In this document: positions 52,863-61,868 of the stretch, in pieces
Layout of the letters: each line of letters starts with the position of its first letter
How positions within the stretch are numbered: the stretch's first letter is position 1
Translations under genes and position numbers: made by a program
Notes under the pieces: model-generated
Databases searched by the model: none
Seen by the model: only the letters and a program-made list of their open reading frames with translations
Told to the model about the DNA's origin: nothing
Assembly (NCBI RefSeq): GCF_004310685.1
Contig: NZ_SISG01000001.1
Location: 1,240,001-1,304,000 of the forward strand
Length of the DNA stretch: 64,000 nucleotides
DNA from: Glaciihabitans arcticus
GTDB taxonomy: Bacteria; Actinomycetota; Actinomycetes; Actinomycetales; Microbacteriaceae
Reading direction: 5' to 3'

Positions 52863-54944
52863 TTACTTGATCTTGATGCTCAGGCTCTTCGTGCCCGTGT
52901 TCCAGCGCGTGTCACCGTTGTAGGTGATGACGAGCTTGTGGGTGCCCTTCTTGAGCTTCGGCAGGATAACCGTCGCCTTGCCGGTCGAGCTCGAGATGGT
53001 CTTGCTCACGAGCACCTTCGCACCCTCGCGGATGGTCACGGTGCCGGTCGGAACCGCTCCGGCAACACCGGACACGGTCAGCACGACCTTGCCCTTCTGG
53101 CTGGCCTTCACCGAGACGAATTTGGCGGGGGTGATCTTCGGGGTTCCCTTGCCGAGCTCGATCGCCTTGACGGCGCTGACGCTGCCCGAGGTGGTCGATC
53201 CGGTGGGCGCCGCGTAGGTCGCGGTCAGCGCGTAGGTGGTCTTCTTCGCGATGAAGGAGAAGAAGGCACCCTGCTCGCCGGCTCCGACGACTGTCGTGCC
53301 GAGCACGGTCTCGCCGTCACGGAAGGTGACGGTTCCACCATTGACGTTCACTCCGCCGATCCAGGCGATGACCGGGACGGCTACGCCGACCCGGGTCGCC
53401 GACGGTGCGGAGACCGTGACGTCCGAGGGGGAAGCCGTGACGTTGAGCGCGACGTCGGGAGAAACACTGCCCTTGACACCGGCGAGGGTCGGCACGAACT
53501 CGGCGTGGAGGCTGAGGCTCGTGATCGCGGTCGGGGTGACGGGGATGGCTACGGTCGTTGCACCGGCGGCGATGGGCGCCTGGGCAACCGTGTTGTCGGC
53601 GGCGTCGACGATGAAGACCGTGCCGCCCTTGTTGTGGTTGGACGTTCCGACGGTGGCCGTTGCGGTGACGGTGGATCCGACGGCGACGGTGGAGTCGCTG
53701 AACTCGACCGAGACGCTGCTCGGCGAGCCGACGTATGCACGCAGGTTGGAGAAGCCACACGTGGTCTCGGGCGTCGTGCCGGGCAGCAGCTGGAAGCCGT
53801 AGGCGCTGATCGTGGACGTAGCCGTGCACACCTCGGAGTTCGCACCGACGAAGGCCTTCGCGATGTCGCTGGAGGCGTCATCGGCGAGCTTCGAGGGAAC
53901 GATGTTGTAGACGTCGCGGACCATGGCCGTGTAGTTCGGGTTGGTCGAGTAGACGCTTGCAGCCGACGTGACGGCAGGCGTCGCGTTGAGTCCGAGGATC
54001 TGCGCGCCGTGACGACGGTCGGAGACACCAGCAACCGAGTTTGCCTGGGCGACCCACTGTGCGATCGAGAACGGCACGATGGCCGCCGCGTCGCCCACGA
54101 GGGCGGTTCCATCGTGCTCCTGGACGTCGGCGTTGCCTGTGCCGTACTTGGCCGTGATCGTGCCCGCGGTGATGAGGCCACCGACTGCGGTCTCGTCCAG
54201 GCCGAGCTTGCCGATGAAGAACGAGCGCGTGCCCGAACCGCTCTTCGGCAGGACAGCCTTGATCGCGTGGGAGGTGGTACCGGCCGGGGCGTCAGCTGCT
54301 GCTGCGCCCACGGAGTTGTACGATTCGTCTGCGTTCAGGAAAGCGAACTTCACCGATCCGCGGTAGATGTTGTACAGCGAGGGAACCGTGGAGCCGGCGG
54401 TGGTGTTGTTGCCGAGCACGAACGGAACGACCGAAAGGGGGCTGCCCTCTGCTACCGCAACACTGACAGCGTCACGGGCGAAGGGGATGTAGGCGAGGAC
54501 GCCTTCACCGGTCTGGTCGCCGGTTGCCGGTCCGCTCGAGCTGCGGGCGAAGTCGACGAGGCCGACCGAGTTGTTCGCGTTCACGGGGGTGGCGACACCG
54601 GCGCTGGTGATCGAGACACCGGCGATCTGTCCGATGGCGACGCGAAGCAGGTCGCGGCCGGGTCCGGAAGCCGACGCGCGGGGAACGTCGACGCCGCCCG
54701 CGCGGGTCGTGACGAACTGGCTGCCCACTGCATCGTAGGAAGCGATCTTGTTTCCGGGAATGGCTGCGCCGAGACCGTTGACGACGTCCTGGGTCGTGTC
54801 GGAGCCGAGACCAACGAGCGTGCCGAAGGTGGTGGGAGTGGTGGGTGCCGGGTCGGCCGTTGCGGCCGGTACTGCGAGGCCACCGACGAGGAGCGCTGCG
54901 GCTCCCGCGGTGATGCCGAACTTGCAGAAGGTGGTGACCTTCAT
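52863..54944 (-). CDS. Secreted PstS-like binding protein with Ig-like repeats
   Basis: A 693-residue exported protein. Signal peptide about 1-30 (ending ATADPAP, no lipobox). Residues about 35-420 form a PstS-type binding domain: GLGSDTTQDVVNG at the start and PKSGSGTRSFF, the phosphate loop T/S-G-S-G-T-R. Then three Ig-like domains, each opening on a strand such as VSVEFSDSTVAVGS, and ending KSLSIKIK. No anchor or LPxTG. ATG 54944 has GAGAGGA before it. A pair of PHO-box-like repeats precedes the gene. It could be a diffusible or wall-attached phosphate-capturing protein. Confidence 0.85.
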   Translation of the reverse strand: MKVTTFCKFGITAGAAALLVGGLAVPAATADPAPTTPTTFGTLVGLGSDTTQDVVNGLGAAIPGNKIASYDAVGSQFVTTRAGGVDVPRASASGPGRDLLRVAIGQIAGVSITSAGVATPVNANNSVGLVDFARSSSGPATGDQTGEGVLAYIPFARDAVSVAVAEGSPLSVVPFVLGNNTTAGSTVPSLYNIYRGSVKFAFLNADESYNSVGAAAADAPAGTTSHAIKAVLPKSGSGTRSFFIGKLGLDETAVGGLITAGTITAKYGTGNADVQEHDGTALVGDAAAIVPFSIAQWVAQANSVAGVSDRRHGAQILGLNATPAVTSAASVYSTNPNYTAMVRDVYNIVPSKLADDASSDIAKAFVGANSEVCTATSTISAYGFQLLPGTTPETTCGFSNLRAYVGSPSSVSVEFSDSTVAVGSTVTATATVGTSNHNKGGTVFIVDAADNTVAQAPIAAGATTVAIPVTPTAITSLSLHAEFVPTLAGVKGSVSPDVALNVTASPSDVTVSAPSATRVGVAVPVIAWIGGVNVNGGTVTFRDGETVLGTTVVGAGEQGAFFSFIAKKTTYALTATYAAPTGSTTSGSVSAVKAIELGKGTPKITPAKFVSVKASQKGKVVLTVSGVAGAVPTGTVTIREGAKVLVSKTISSSTGKATVILPKLKKGTHKLVITYNGDTRWNTGTKSLSIKIK

Positions 54945-55015
54945 GGGGTGTTTCCTCTCTCGGGGTTGATGCCGGCGGCAGAGCACACAGGTGTTTCTCA
55001 GCGACGGGCGAGCCA

Positions 55016-55070
55016 AAGCTAGAAGCGCTCAGCTAACGCGGCACGCGACTTGGATGAACGGAATATGTAC
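55016..55070 (-). promoter_or_regulatory. PHO-box-like direct repeats and -10 box before the Ig-PBP gene
   Basis: On the minus strand two adjacent 11-base units, GTACATATTCC and GTTCATCCAAG (55070-55049), resemble the 11-base direct repeats bound by PhoP in actinobacteria (GTTCACC-type). A TAGCTT box follows at 55021-55016. This would give the gene its own phosphate-starvation promoter inside the locus. Only the second unit is a good match. Confidence 0.4.
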
Positions 55071-55083
55071 GGTGTGAGTACTG

Positions 55084-57657
55084 TCACAGCTCGCCGAGAT
55101 CGGACAGTTTGCGCCCGCGACGGGAGAGCAGGGGACCGCCCAGGAGACAGGGCAGGCCGAGGGCGAGCGAGGCCAGGATTCCCAGTCGCGCGGGGCTCAG
55201 CGGAGCGTCTTTCGTCGTGGCGAGCTCGACGTCTTCGGGGTCCGCGGTGGGTGCGACCTCGGGCTCCTCGGACGTGTCCTCCTCGAATCCGAAGTCGGGC
55301 GCGATCTCCTCGAACTCCTCGGCGACGGGCTCCCTGACGGTGCAGGCGCCCTTGCCGGTCGCCTCCTTCTTGAGCTTCGCCACGACTGTCGCCACGACCT
55401 TCTTGTTCTTCTCGTCGAGGGCGACGTAGCCGATCGGAAGCTGGCCCTTTGCATCGCCGAGCGACTGGCCCGGGCCTGACGCATAGGTCAGCAGGTCGGC
55501 ATAGTCGAGGAGTGTCGCCTTGGGCGTCGCACAGACGTTGATCGCCGCATAGGTCGGCATGCTCAACGGGTAGGCGCCGAGCGTACGGGCCGTCGGGTTG
55601 TTGAGCTTGACCCCGGGAATCTCGGAGTCTGTCATCGCGGTAATGGCCCTGGTCACGGTCTCCGTCGTCGCAGGGGTCGCCTGGCCGGCGCCGTTCACGA
55701 GTCGAGCCGTGTTCAGCCCGTAACGCTCCGCGGATGCCGCGTCGGTGAGTGCGAGCATGAGTCGCTGTCCGGGTAGCTGTGGTCCGGTCGAGACGTAGCC
55801 GGCGGGGGTCTTCGTGTCGTCCCAGACGATCTTCACACCCGCGTCTGCCCTGAGGGCGCGGTAGGCGGACTCGTGCATGTCGCTCATGTACGGGCGGAGG
55901 TCGAGTGTTCCGAAGCCGGGCTCGGGCGCCGGTGCGAGCTGGTACGTGGTGAGGTCCGCCTTCGGGAACGAGTCGGTATTCGCCGTCGCCAGCTCGAGCG
56001 TCTTGTACTGCGGGTTGATGCGCATGCCCCACTCGTCCGAGTCGCCGGCGAGGAAGGATGCCGCGAGCGGGTCAGACTTCAGCCACTGCCAGACATGGGC
56101 GTTCGCGTCACTGCTGCCGAGGGCGACGAGCAGTCCGTCCGGCGCGGTCAGGTTGGCGAAGCCGAGGAACTCGGGGTTCAGCGCAAGGAATTCGGGGTCG
56201 GTGATGAGGCTGCGCGGGTTGCCGGACAGGATCGGGTCGCCGGTGCCGAGGCCCGGGACATCCACTCGATAAGACTGCGTGAGCAGCTTGGCGACAAGCC
56301 GTGCACTGAGCACGAGGTCGTTCACCATCGTGCCGTTCTTGCTGAAGTTGGCGGCGTTCGCGTTGAGGCTGTAGTCGATCGAGTAGCCGACCACGATCGC
56401 CGACGAGGCGATCGGCGCGTAGGCGATCGTGCTGTCGCCGGCGATGGCCGAATCGAGCGGATCGGTGACGAACGCGAGCTTCGAGCCGCCCTCGACGTCG
56501 GTCACGATCTGGCGGCGTCCCTCGGAGTCGCCGATCTGCGAGAAGCCGTAGGTAGTGCCCGAGGAGCACAGGGCGGGCTGCCAGGAGGTGAAGGCGTCGG
56601 CGAGCAGCTCTGAGCCGACCACGCGGGTCTCCGAGTTGCCGATCGGGCAGGAGACCGCGACCGGCTGGAAGCCGAGCTTCACGACGATGCGGTTCTTCCA
56701 GGCGCCGGCGGAGAGCGGGCTGCCCTTGACCCGGCCCGCTGCAGAGGATGACGATGCCAGCGAACCGTCGAGGTTGTGCTCGCCGCGGGGCACGATGACC
56801 AGCCAGCAGTCGCGTGTCGCGCCGGAATCGGTTGCCGCGCCGCAGCCGAGATGGGGCGCCTCGAGGCTCGTGTGCGCCTCGAAGGAGACGGATCCGGTGC
56901 CGTTGGAGCCGGTGCGCGCTGCAGTCACCTCGTTGGTGGTGGCTGCGGTGAAGTACTTGCCGGGGTCGAAGTCGGAGGCGCCCTTGACCGGGGTGAACGG
57001 GAAGGCGAAGCTGCGCAGGTTCGGGTTGGTACGCGGCGGGGTGCGCTTGATGTCTGCGGTGTAGGCCTGCAGGGGGTCTTCGCCCTCGAGCAGGTTGCGA
57101 CCGGCGGCGTTGGTGCCGGTCAGGTTGCCGATCGTCGCGTTCGGCGCACCCCACTGGCACTGCTGCGGGGTGGGACCGGCCGGGTCGTCGCCCCAGCACT
57201 GCATGATCTGCAGGTAGTTGGCGGCGTACTCCCCCGGTGACGTCGCGGTGCCGCCGGTCCAGGTGATGCGGATGCCCTGGTTGACGAGGTTCTGGGTCTG
57301 GCTGACCGTGACGCGCAGGTCGGCGAATGCCGCCGCGTCGGGGTCGGCGGCTGCCAGCTCGGTCGGGATCTCCGTCGGCGCCGGGGCAGGCTCGGGGGTC
57401 GCGGTAGGCGTGTTCGTGGCGACGGGCGCGATGGGTGCCTCGGTCGGCGCGGGTTCGATCACGGGGGCAGCGGCGTGCTGGTCTTCCCAGTCGACGGACA
57501 GCGCCGAGGGGGTGAGCCAGGTCTTCGGCTGCACCACGAACTGCGGCGCCGCGTCAGCCGTGTCGGGCAGGAACAGCAGGCTCGCGCCCACCGTCGTCGC
57601 GAGGAGCCCGAAGACGAGCGTGAGGTTGCCGAAACGGATCAGCTGGGAGCTTTTCAT
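55084..57657 (-). CDS. Large membrane-anchored PstS-like surface protein, unknown function
   Basis: An 857-residue protein. Signal peptide about 1-36, then a Pro/Ala/Thr-rich linker (about 70-105), then a large extracytoplasmic part with features seen in PBP-like proteins (RSLITDPEFLALNPE, KIVWDDTKTPAGYV). An acidic tail EEFEEIAPDFGFEEDTSEEP leads into one C-terminal membrane helix and a basic RRGRK end. It has several Cys pairs. It overlaps the pstS stop by 4 bases. I do not recognise a specific family; the context makes it part of the phosphate locus. Confidence 0.8.
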   Translation of the reverse strand: MKSSQLIRFGNLTLVFGLLATTVGASLLFLPDTADAAPQFVVQPKTWLTPSALSVDWEDQHAAAPVIEPAPTEAPIAPVATNTPTATPEPAPAPTEIPTELAAADPDAAAFADLRVTVSQTQNLVNQGIRITWTGGTATSPGEYAANYLQIMQCWGDDPAGPTPQQCQWGAPNATIGNLTGTNAAGRNLLEGEDPLQAYTADIKRTPPRTNPNLRSFAFPFTPVKGASDFDPGKYFTAATTNEVTAARTGSNGTGSVSFEAHTSLEAPHLGCGAATDSGATRDCWLVIVPRGEHNLDGSLASSSSAAGRVKGSPLSAGAWKNRIVVKLGFQPVAVSCPIGNSETRVVGSELLADAFTSWQPALCSSGTTYGFSQIGDSEGRRQIVTDVEGGSKLAFVTDPLDSAIAGDSTIAYAPIASSAIVVGYSIDYSLNANAANFSKNGTMVNDLVLSARLVAKLLTQSYRVDVPGLGTGDPILSGNPRSLITDPEFLALNPEFLGFANLTAPDGLLVALGSSDANAHVWQWLKSDPLAASFLAGDSDEWGMRINPQYKTLELATANTDSFPKADLTTYQLAPAPEPGFGTLDLRPYMSDMHESAYRALRADAGVKIVWDDTKTPAGYVSTGPQLPGQRLMLALTDAASAERYGLNTARLVNGAGQATPATTETVTRAITAMTDSEIPGVKLNNPTARTLGAYPLSMPTYAAINVCATPKATLLDYADLLTYASGPGQSLGDAKGQLPIGYVALDEKNKKVVATVVAKLKKEATGKGACTVREPVAEEFEEIAPDFGFEEDTSEEPEVAPTADPEDVELATTKDAPLSPARLGILASLALGLPCLLGGPLLSRRGRKLSDLGEL

Positions 57658-59258
57658 GACTGCTTCCTCTTGCGCGCGATGAACTGACCGACGGTGGGTG
57701 GAATTGTGACCACACCGAGGAGCAGCGCCACTGCCGCGACCATCAGGGACTGCTGCAGTGACCAGGTCGGCTCACTCTCCACCTCGACGGGCAGGGCCAC
57801 GACGTTGGCGCACACGCCGGTATCGGCCTCGCAGTATTGCGGACCATCGACCTGGCTGTTCCCACCGCCCGAGGATCCTCCGCCGGAGTCGCCTCCGCCG
57901 TCGCCGATCGTCTCGCTGTCGCCCTCGGTCTCGTCCTCGTCGGTACCGCTGTCACCGGTGGCCGGGGTGTCGGCCTTCGCGCCGCCGGTGCCTGTTCCGC
58001 ACTGGGCCGAGCCCTGCTTGTCGCACGACGGAGGAGCCGGTGCCTTCTTGGCGAGGGTATTGGTGCCGTCCTTCGAGAAGGTCGGGTTGTTGCACTTGGT
58101 GATGTCGATGGCCTTCGCCTCGACCCCCGGGATCTTGCGCACCTGCTCGAGGCCCGCCTTCACGAGGTTGATCGGCAGTGGCGAATAGCCGAGCACCTCG
58201 GCCTGCTGCTGGCCCTCGCAGAGGAAGTAGTAGGCGAATCCGCCGAGCGTCTTGCCCTTGTCCTCGGTGAAGTTGCTCTCCACCTTGGTCGGCACGATCA
58301 GGTACGAGTACGACGAGAGGGGGTAGGCGCGCGCGTCCTTGTTGTTGTAGACGCCGGTCAGAATCTGCGTCAGGTACGCGCTGGATCCCTTGTCGGTGTT
58401 GATCTTCGCGCCGAGCAGCCCCACCGCGACGTTCGACGCCGTCGGCTCGACGTAATAGCCGGCCTTATTGAGGATCTTGGCGACCGGGTATCCGGTCTTG
58501 AGCGCGTAGGAGTACTCGACGTAGGTGATGGTTCCGATGTTGGCCTTCTGGGCGACATATCCCGAGACGCCCTGGGAGTTCGGCTGGGCCACGAAGCCCT
58601 TGCCGCTCACCGTCGGGTAGTTCGAGGTGACGCCGCACGGCGACGACCGGCCCGCCTTGGCGCAGTATGCGTTCCACAGGCTGCCGTACTGGTTCGCCAT
58701 CCAGGTCGTGAACTGCGCGGTCGAACCGGAGCCGTCTGAGCGCACCACCGGCACGATCTTGCGCTTGGGCAGTGCGATTCCGGGATTGTCGGCCTTGATG
58801 GCAGCGTCATCCCAACTCGTGATGACACCGGTGAAGATCTTGGTCAGCACCGTGCCCGACAGGCGCAGGTTGGTGATCTGCTTGCCACCGGTCGACAGGT
58901 TGTACATAAACGCCGTGCCACCCGCGACGAGCGGCATGTAGGCATGACCGCGGCTCGGCGGTGCGTCGACGACGGCGCCGTCCTTCAAGCCGTAGGGAAT
59001 CTCGGACGAGGCGAAGTCGACGGTGCCCGCCTTGAACTGGTTGCGGCCGTCGGAGGAGCCGGTGCTCGCGTAGTTGACGCGCATCCCGTATTGCTGCACG
59101 TTGCGGCGCCACTGATCGATCGCGTTGGCGCTCCACGACGAGCCGGCGCCGCTGATCGGCACGTAGTCGGCCGCCGTGGCTGCAGACGCGGGGAAGGCCA
59201 CCATGGCGGCGACCGCTGCCACGAGAAGCATCGTGAATCGGGGGCGCAAGCGCGTCAT
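57654..59258 (-). CDS. pstS: Phosphate-binding protein PstS, membrane-anchored form
   Basis: A 534-residue exported protein. Signal peptide about 1-29, PstS domain about 32-400 with GAGSSWSANAIDQW, STGSSDGRNQF and the phosphate loop SDGSGSTAQF, then a Gly/Ser/Asp-rich linker, and a C-terminal helix (SLMVAAVALLLGVVTI) with RKRK. So it is tied to the membrane at its C-terminus, not by a lipid as usual in Gram-positives. ATG 59258 gives the normal signal peptide and overlaps pstA by 4 bases. It delivers phosphate to PstC/PstA. Confidence 0.9.
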   Translation of the reverse strand: MTRLRPRFTMLLVAAVAAMVAFPASAATAADYVPISGAGSSWSANAIDQWRRNVQQYGMRVNYASTGSSDGRNQFKAGTVDFASSEIPYGLKDGAVVDAPPSRGHAYMPLVAGGTAFMYNLSTGGKQITNLRLSGTVLTKIFTGVITSWDDAAIKADNPGIALPKRKIVPVVRSDGSGSTAQFTTWMANQYGSLWNAYCAKAGRSSPCGVTSNYPTVSGKGFVAQPNSQGVSGYVAQKANIGTITYVEYSYALKTGYPVAKILNKAGYYVEPTASNVAVGLLGAKINTDKGSSAYLTQILTGVYNNKDARAYPLSSYSYLIVPTKVESNFTEDKGKTLGGFAYYFLCEGQQQAEVLGYSPLPINLVKAGLEQVRKIPGVEAKAIDITKCNNPTFSKDGTNTLAKKAPAPPSCDKQGSAQCGTGTGGAKADTPATGDSGTDEDETEGDSETIGDGGGDSGGGSSGGGNSQVDGPQYCEADTGVCANVVALPVEVESEPTWSLQQSLMVAAVALLLGVVTIPPTVGQFIARKRKQS

Positions 59259-60760
59259 TCCTGGTCTTCTTTCGGGGTGCGGGTGAGGCGGGCGGGCAGC
59301 CGGGCGTTGGCCTCGCTGAGAACTCGGCGGCTGATCGCCACCGTCGACGGCCCGAACGCGCGGGCGTACAGCACGATCGACGCCCAGGCGCGGCGGGCGA
59401 AAAGCGCGACGCGAGCGCGAACAGGTGCGGTGCGGGATGCCGCGACGCGAGCGCGAACAGGTGCGGTGCGGGATGCCGCGGCGCGAGCACCGCGGGCAAC
59501 CCACGCTCCCGCCGCCGCGAGGTACGGCGCGGCCCACGCCTTCACGCGCGTGGCGTAGGGCGTCATCCAGCGTCCGACCGCGAGGAAGGGAACGGCGACG
59601 GCCGCCCAGAAGATGCGGCGGGCCTCGGTGCGGCGGTTGCGCACGTCGATCGTCTGGCCGCCGATGATGCGCGCCACGACGAACAGCGCGAGCACGATGA
59701 GCATCAGCACGGCGGCGGTGCCGAAGCCGCGCGCGATCATGGTGGGCTCGGGCGACTTGACGAACTGGAAGATCGCGAGCGGCAGCGACACCATGGGGCC
59801 GTGCAGCGGGTCGAGGTTGAGCGAGGCGGTGAAGCCAGACGTGAGCAGCACGGGCGAGGTCTCGCCGATACCGCGCGCCGTCGCGAGGATGATCGAGGTC
59901 ACAAGTCCCGAGCGGGACGACGGCAGGATGACGCGCCACACGGTCTGCCACTGTCCGGCGCCGAGGCCGATGGAGGCCTCCTTGAGCGTCGTGGGCACAA
60001 GACGCAGCACCACGTCGGCGCTGCGGATCATGATCGGCAGCATCATGACGCTGATGGCGAGGGATGCCGCGAAACCGCTCTTCTCGAGGCCGAACAGCAG
60101 GATGAAGCTCGCGTAGATGAAGAGTCCGGCGACGATGGACGGGAGCGCCGTCATCGCCTCGACGATCGTGCGCACGAAGCGGGAGAAGGAGCTCGGCACC
60201 TCGTTGAGGAACAGCGCCGTGGTGAGCCCGAGCGGAATCGTGATGACCAGCGCGATGGTGATCTGGATCAGCGTGCCCGCGATGGCGTGCAGCACACCGC
60301 CCTCGCTCAGCGGGTCGAGGGGGCCGGCCAGCGACATGTCCTCGGTGTAGAAGTTGAGGAACGGCAGCGCCTGCGCGCCCTGCACGAGGCTGAAGATGAC
60401 GACAAAGCCGAGGGTGACGAATACGGTGATCGCGAGCGTGTGCACGCCGACGAGGATGACCCGGTCGATGACGACGGGGCGATCCTCATCGAGCGAGACG
60501 AGCAGCGCGTACAGCGCCATGAAGATGATGTAGGCGATCGCGGCGAACGGGATCGGCCCGTTGATCGGCAGCACGTTCGTGACGAGCACACTCGTGAGGG
60601 CGAGCGAGGCGATGACCGCACCGGCGGCCGACAGCACGTCGCTGATTCGCACACCGTTGAGACGGCGTTCCTCGCGCACCGGGCGGGCCGCGTCGATGGC
60701 CGCATCATCGCGCAGCACGGTGCCGGGCGCGGGCACGGTGAGCTGGAGGGTATCGGTCAT
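59255..60760 (-). CDS. pstA: Phosphate ABC transporter permease PstA with C-terminal extension
   Basis: A 501-residue permease. After a polar N-terminus come the typical six core segments with the EAA loop TTLKEASIGLGAGQWQTVWR and ARGIGETSPVLLTSG. PstA is usually about 300 residues. Here extra segments precede the core, and about 115 Ala/Arg-rich residues follow it, including two copies of a 12-residue unit AASRTAPVRARV. The start ATG overlaps the pstC stop as TGATG. Partner of PstC in the phosphate channel. Confidence 0.92.
   Translation of the reverse strand: MTDTLQLTVPAPGTVLRDDAAIDAARPVREERRLNGVRISDVLSAAGAVIASLALTSVLVTNVLPINGPIPFAAIAYIIFMALYALLVSLDEDRPVVIDRVILVGVHTLAITVFVTLGFVVIFSLVQGAQALPFLNFYTEDMSLAGPLDPLSEGGVLHAIAGTLIQITIALVITIPLGLTTALFLNEVPSSFSRFVRTIVEAMTALPSIVAGLFIYASFILLFGLEKSGFAASLAISVMMLPIMIRSADVVLRLVPTTLKEASIGLGAGQWQTVWRVILPSSRSGLVTSIILATARGIGETSPVLLTSGFTASLNLDPLHGPMVSLPLAIFQFVKSPEPTMIARGFGTAAVLMLIVLALFVVARIIGGQTIDVRNRRTEARRIFWAAVAVPFLAVGRWMTPYATRVKAWAAPYLAAAGAWVARGARAAASRTAPVRARVAASRTAPVRARVALFARRAWASIVLYARAFGPSTVAISRRVLSEANARLPARLTRTPKEDQE
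59407..59478 (-). repeat. Perfect 36-base tandem duplication in pstA
   Basis: 59407-59442 and 59443-59478 are identical. Being a multiple of three it duplicates 12 residues (AASRTAPVRARV) in the cytoplasmic Arg/Ala-rich tail without changing frame. Perfect identity points to a recent event. Confidence 0.95.
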
Positions 60761-61737
60761 CAGCTGCTCTCCCCCGACCGCGAGCGAGCGACGACGGCGG
60801 AGGCGCCGAAGTTGATCACGAGCGTCATCGCGAACAGGGTGAGACCGGCGGCCATCAGCGCCGAGGTGCCGAACTCCGTCGCCTCGCCGTAGCGCAGGGC
60901 GATCAGCGAGGAGACCGAGTTCGCGCCGTTCTGCAGGATGTGCGGCTGGATGACAAACACTGGCGAGATGATCATGTACACCGCGATCGTCTCGCCGAGC
61001 GCCCGACCCAAGCCGAGCATCGTGCCGCCTATCATGCCGCCGCGCCCGAAGGGGAGCACAACGGACCGAATCATTCCCCATCGGGTGGAGCCCAACGCGA
61101 GTGCACCTTCGCGCTCGCCAAGCGGAGCCTGGGCGAAGACTTCTCTCATGATGGAGGTGATGATCGGGGAGATCATGAAGGCGACAACGATGCCGGCGAT
61201 AAAGGTCGACGAGGTGTACACGGTCACACTCGCCAACGGATCCTGGGGATCTGCGCCGTCCACGGCGAAGATCGGGATCCAGCCGAACGTCGACGAGATC
61301 CAGCGGGAGATCGGGGTGATGTTGCCCTGAAGGAAGAAGAAGCCCCACAGGCCGTAGACCACGCTGGGGATGGCGGCCATGAGGTCGACGAGACCGATGA
61401 GGAACTGGCGGATCTTAATAGGCGCGTACTCCGTGATGTACAGCGCGGTGCCGAGGGCGAGCGGCACGGCGATGATCACGGCGACGAGAGCGATGAGCAC
61501 GGTGCCGACGAGCACGGCGGCGATGCCGAACTTTCCGGAGTCGGGCTCCCACGCCTCCTCGGTGAGGAAGGAGAACCCCGCGACGGAGAGTGCCTGCCAC
61601 GCTCGGAAGCCGAGGAAGGCCCCGACGAGCGACATGATGGCGAGCACGATGATGCCGCCGCCGCGCGCGATTCCACGGAAGGCGACGTCCGCGGGGTCGC
61701 GCAGAGTCGTCAACAGACGCGGGCTATCGAGTGACAC
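60760..61737 (-). CDS. pstC: Phosphate ABC transporter permease PstC
   Basis: A 325-residue permease with six segments. AIPSVVYGLWGFFFL, EGALALGSTRWGMIRSVVLP (the EAA loop) and GLGRALGETIAVYMI are PstC features. Starts at GTG 61737. It is the first gene of the locus; the usual pstS gene is not before it but two genes after. No phoU or phoR/phoP is nearby. Confidence 0.95.
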   Translation of the reverse strand: MSLDSPRLLTTLRDPADVAFRGIARGGGIIVLAIMSLVGAFLGFRAWQALSVAGFSFLTEEAWEPDSGKFGIAAVLVGTVLIALVAVIIAVPLALGTALYITEYAPIKIRQFLIGLVDLMAAIPSVVYGLWGFFFLQGNITPISRWISSTFGWIPIFAVDGADPQDPLASVTVYTSSTFIAGIVVAFMISPIITSIMREVFAQAPLGEREGALALGSTRWGMIRSVVLPFGRGGMIGGTMLGLGRALGETIAVYMIISPVFVIQPHILQNGANSVSSLIALRYGEATEFGTSALMAAGLTLFAMTLVINFGASAVVARSRSGESS

Positions 61738-61801
61738 GGGTTCCTTCGGGCAGGCGGGGTAGCGAGCGTCACCCTGACAGCCCCGAATGTCGGCACGATG
61801 G

Positions 61802-61822
61802 CCCCGGAATGAACATTTGGGG
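61802..61822. promoter_or_regulatory. Inverted repeat in the divergent pstC promoter region
   Basis: CCCC-GG-AATG-AA-CATT-T-GGGG: perfect AATGAACATT core with offset C/G flanks. On the minus strand it contains GTTCATTCC, similar to the PHO-box unit at 55049. Lies 65 bases before the pstC start. Confidence 0.35.
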
Positions 61823-61868
61823 TCGATGATCCGAGGCCCGTTTCCGGGCCCGCTGATACGGTGAGTGG

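Noticed and set aside
52851-55022. 723-codon open frame on the plus strand opposite the Ig-PBP gene
   Set aside because: Low-complexity Asp/Arg/Gly translation; the minus-strand frame has a signal peptide, PBP motifs and Ig repeats.
59259-59951. Longer pstS frame running into pstA
   Set aside because: The added residues are Arg/His/Pro-rich antisense-like sequence before a perfect signal peptide at 59258. The 4-base overlap with pstA fixes the start.
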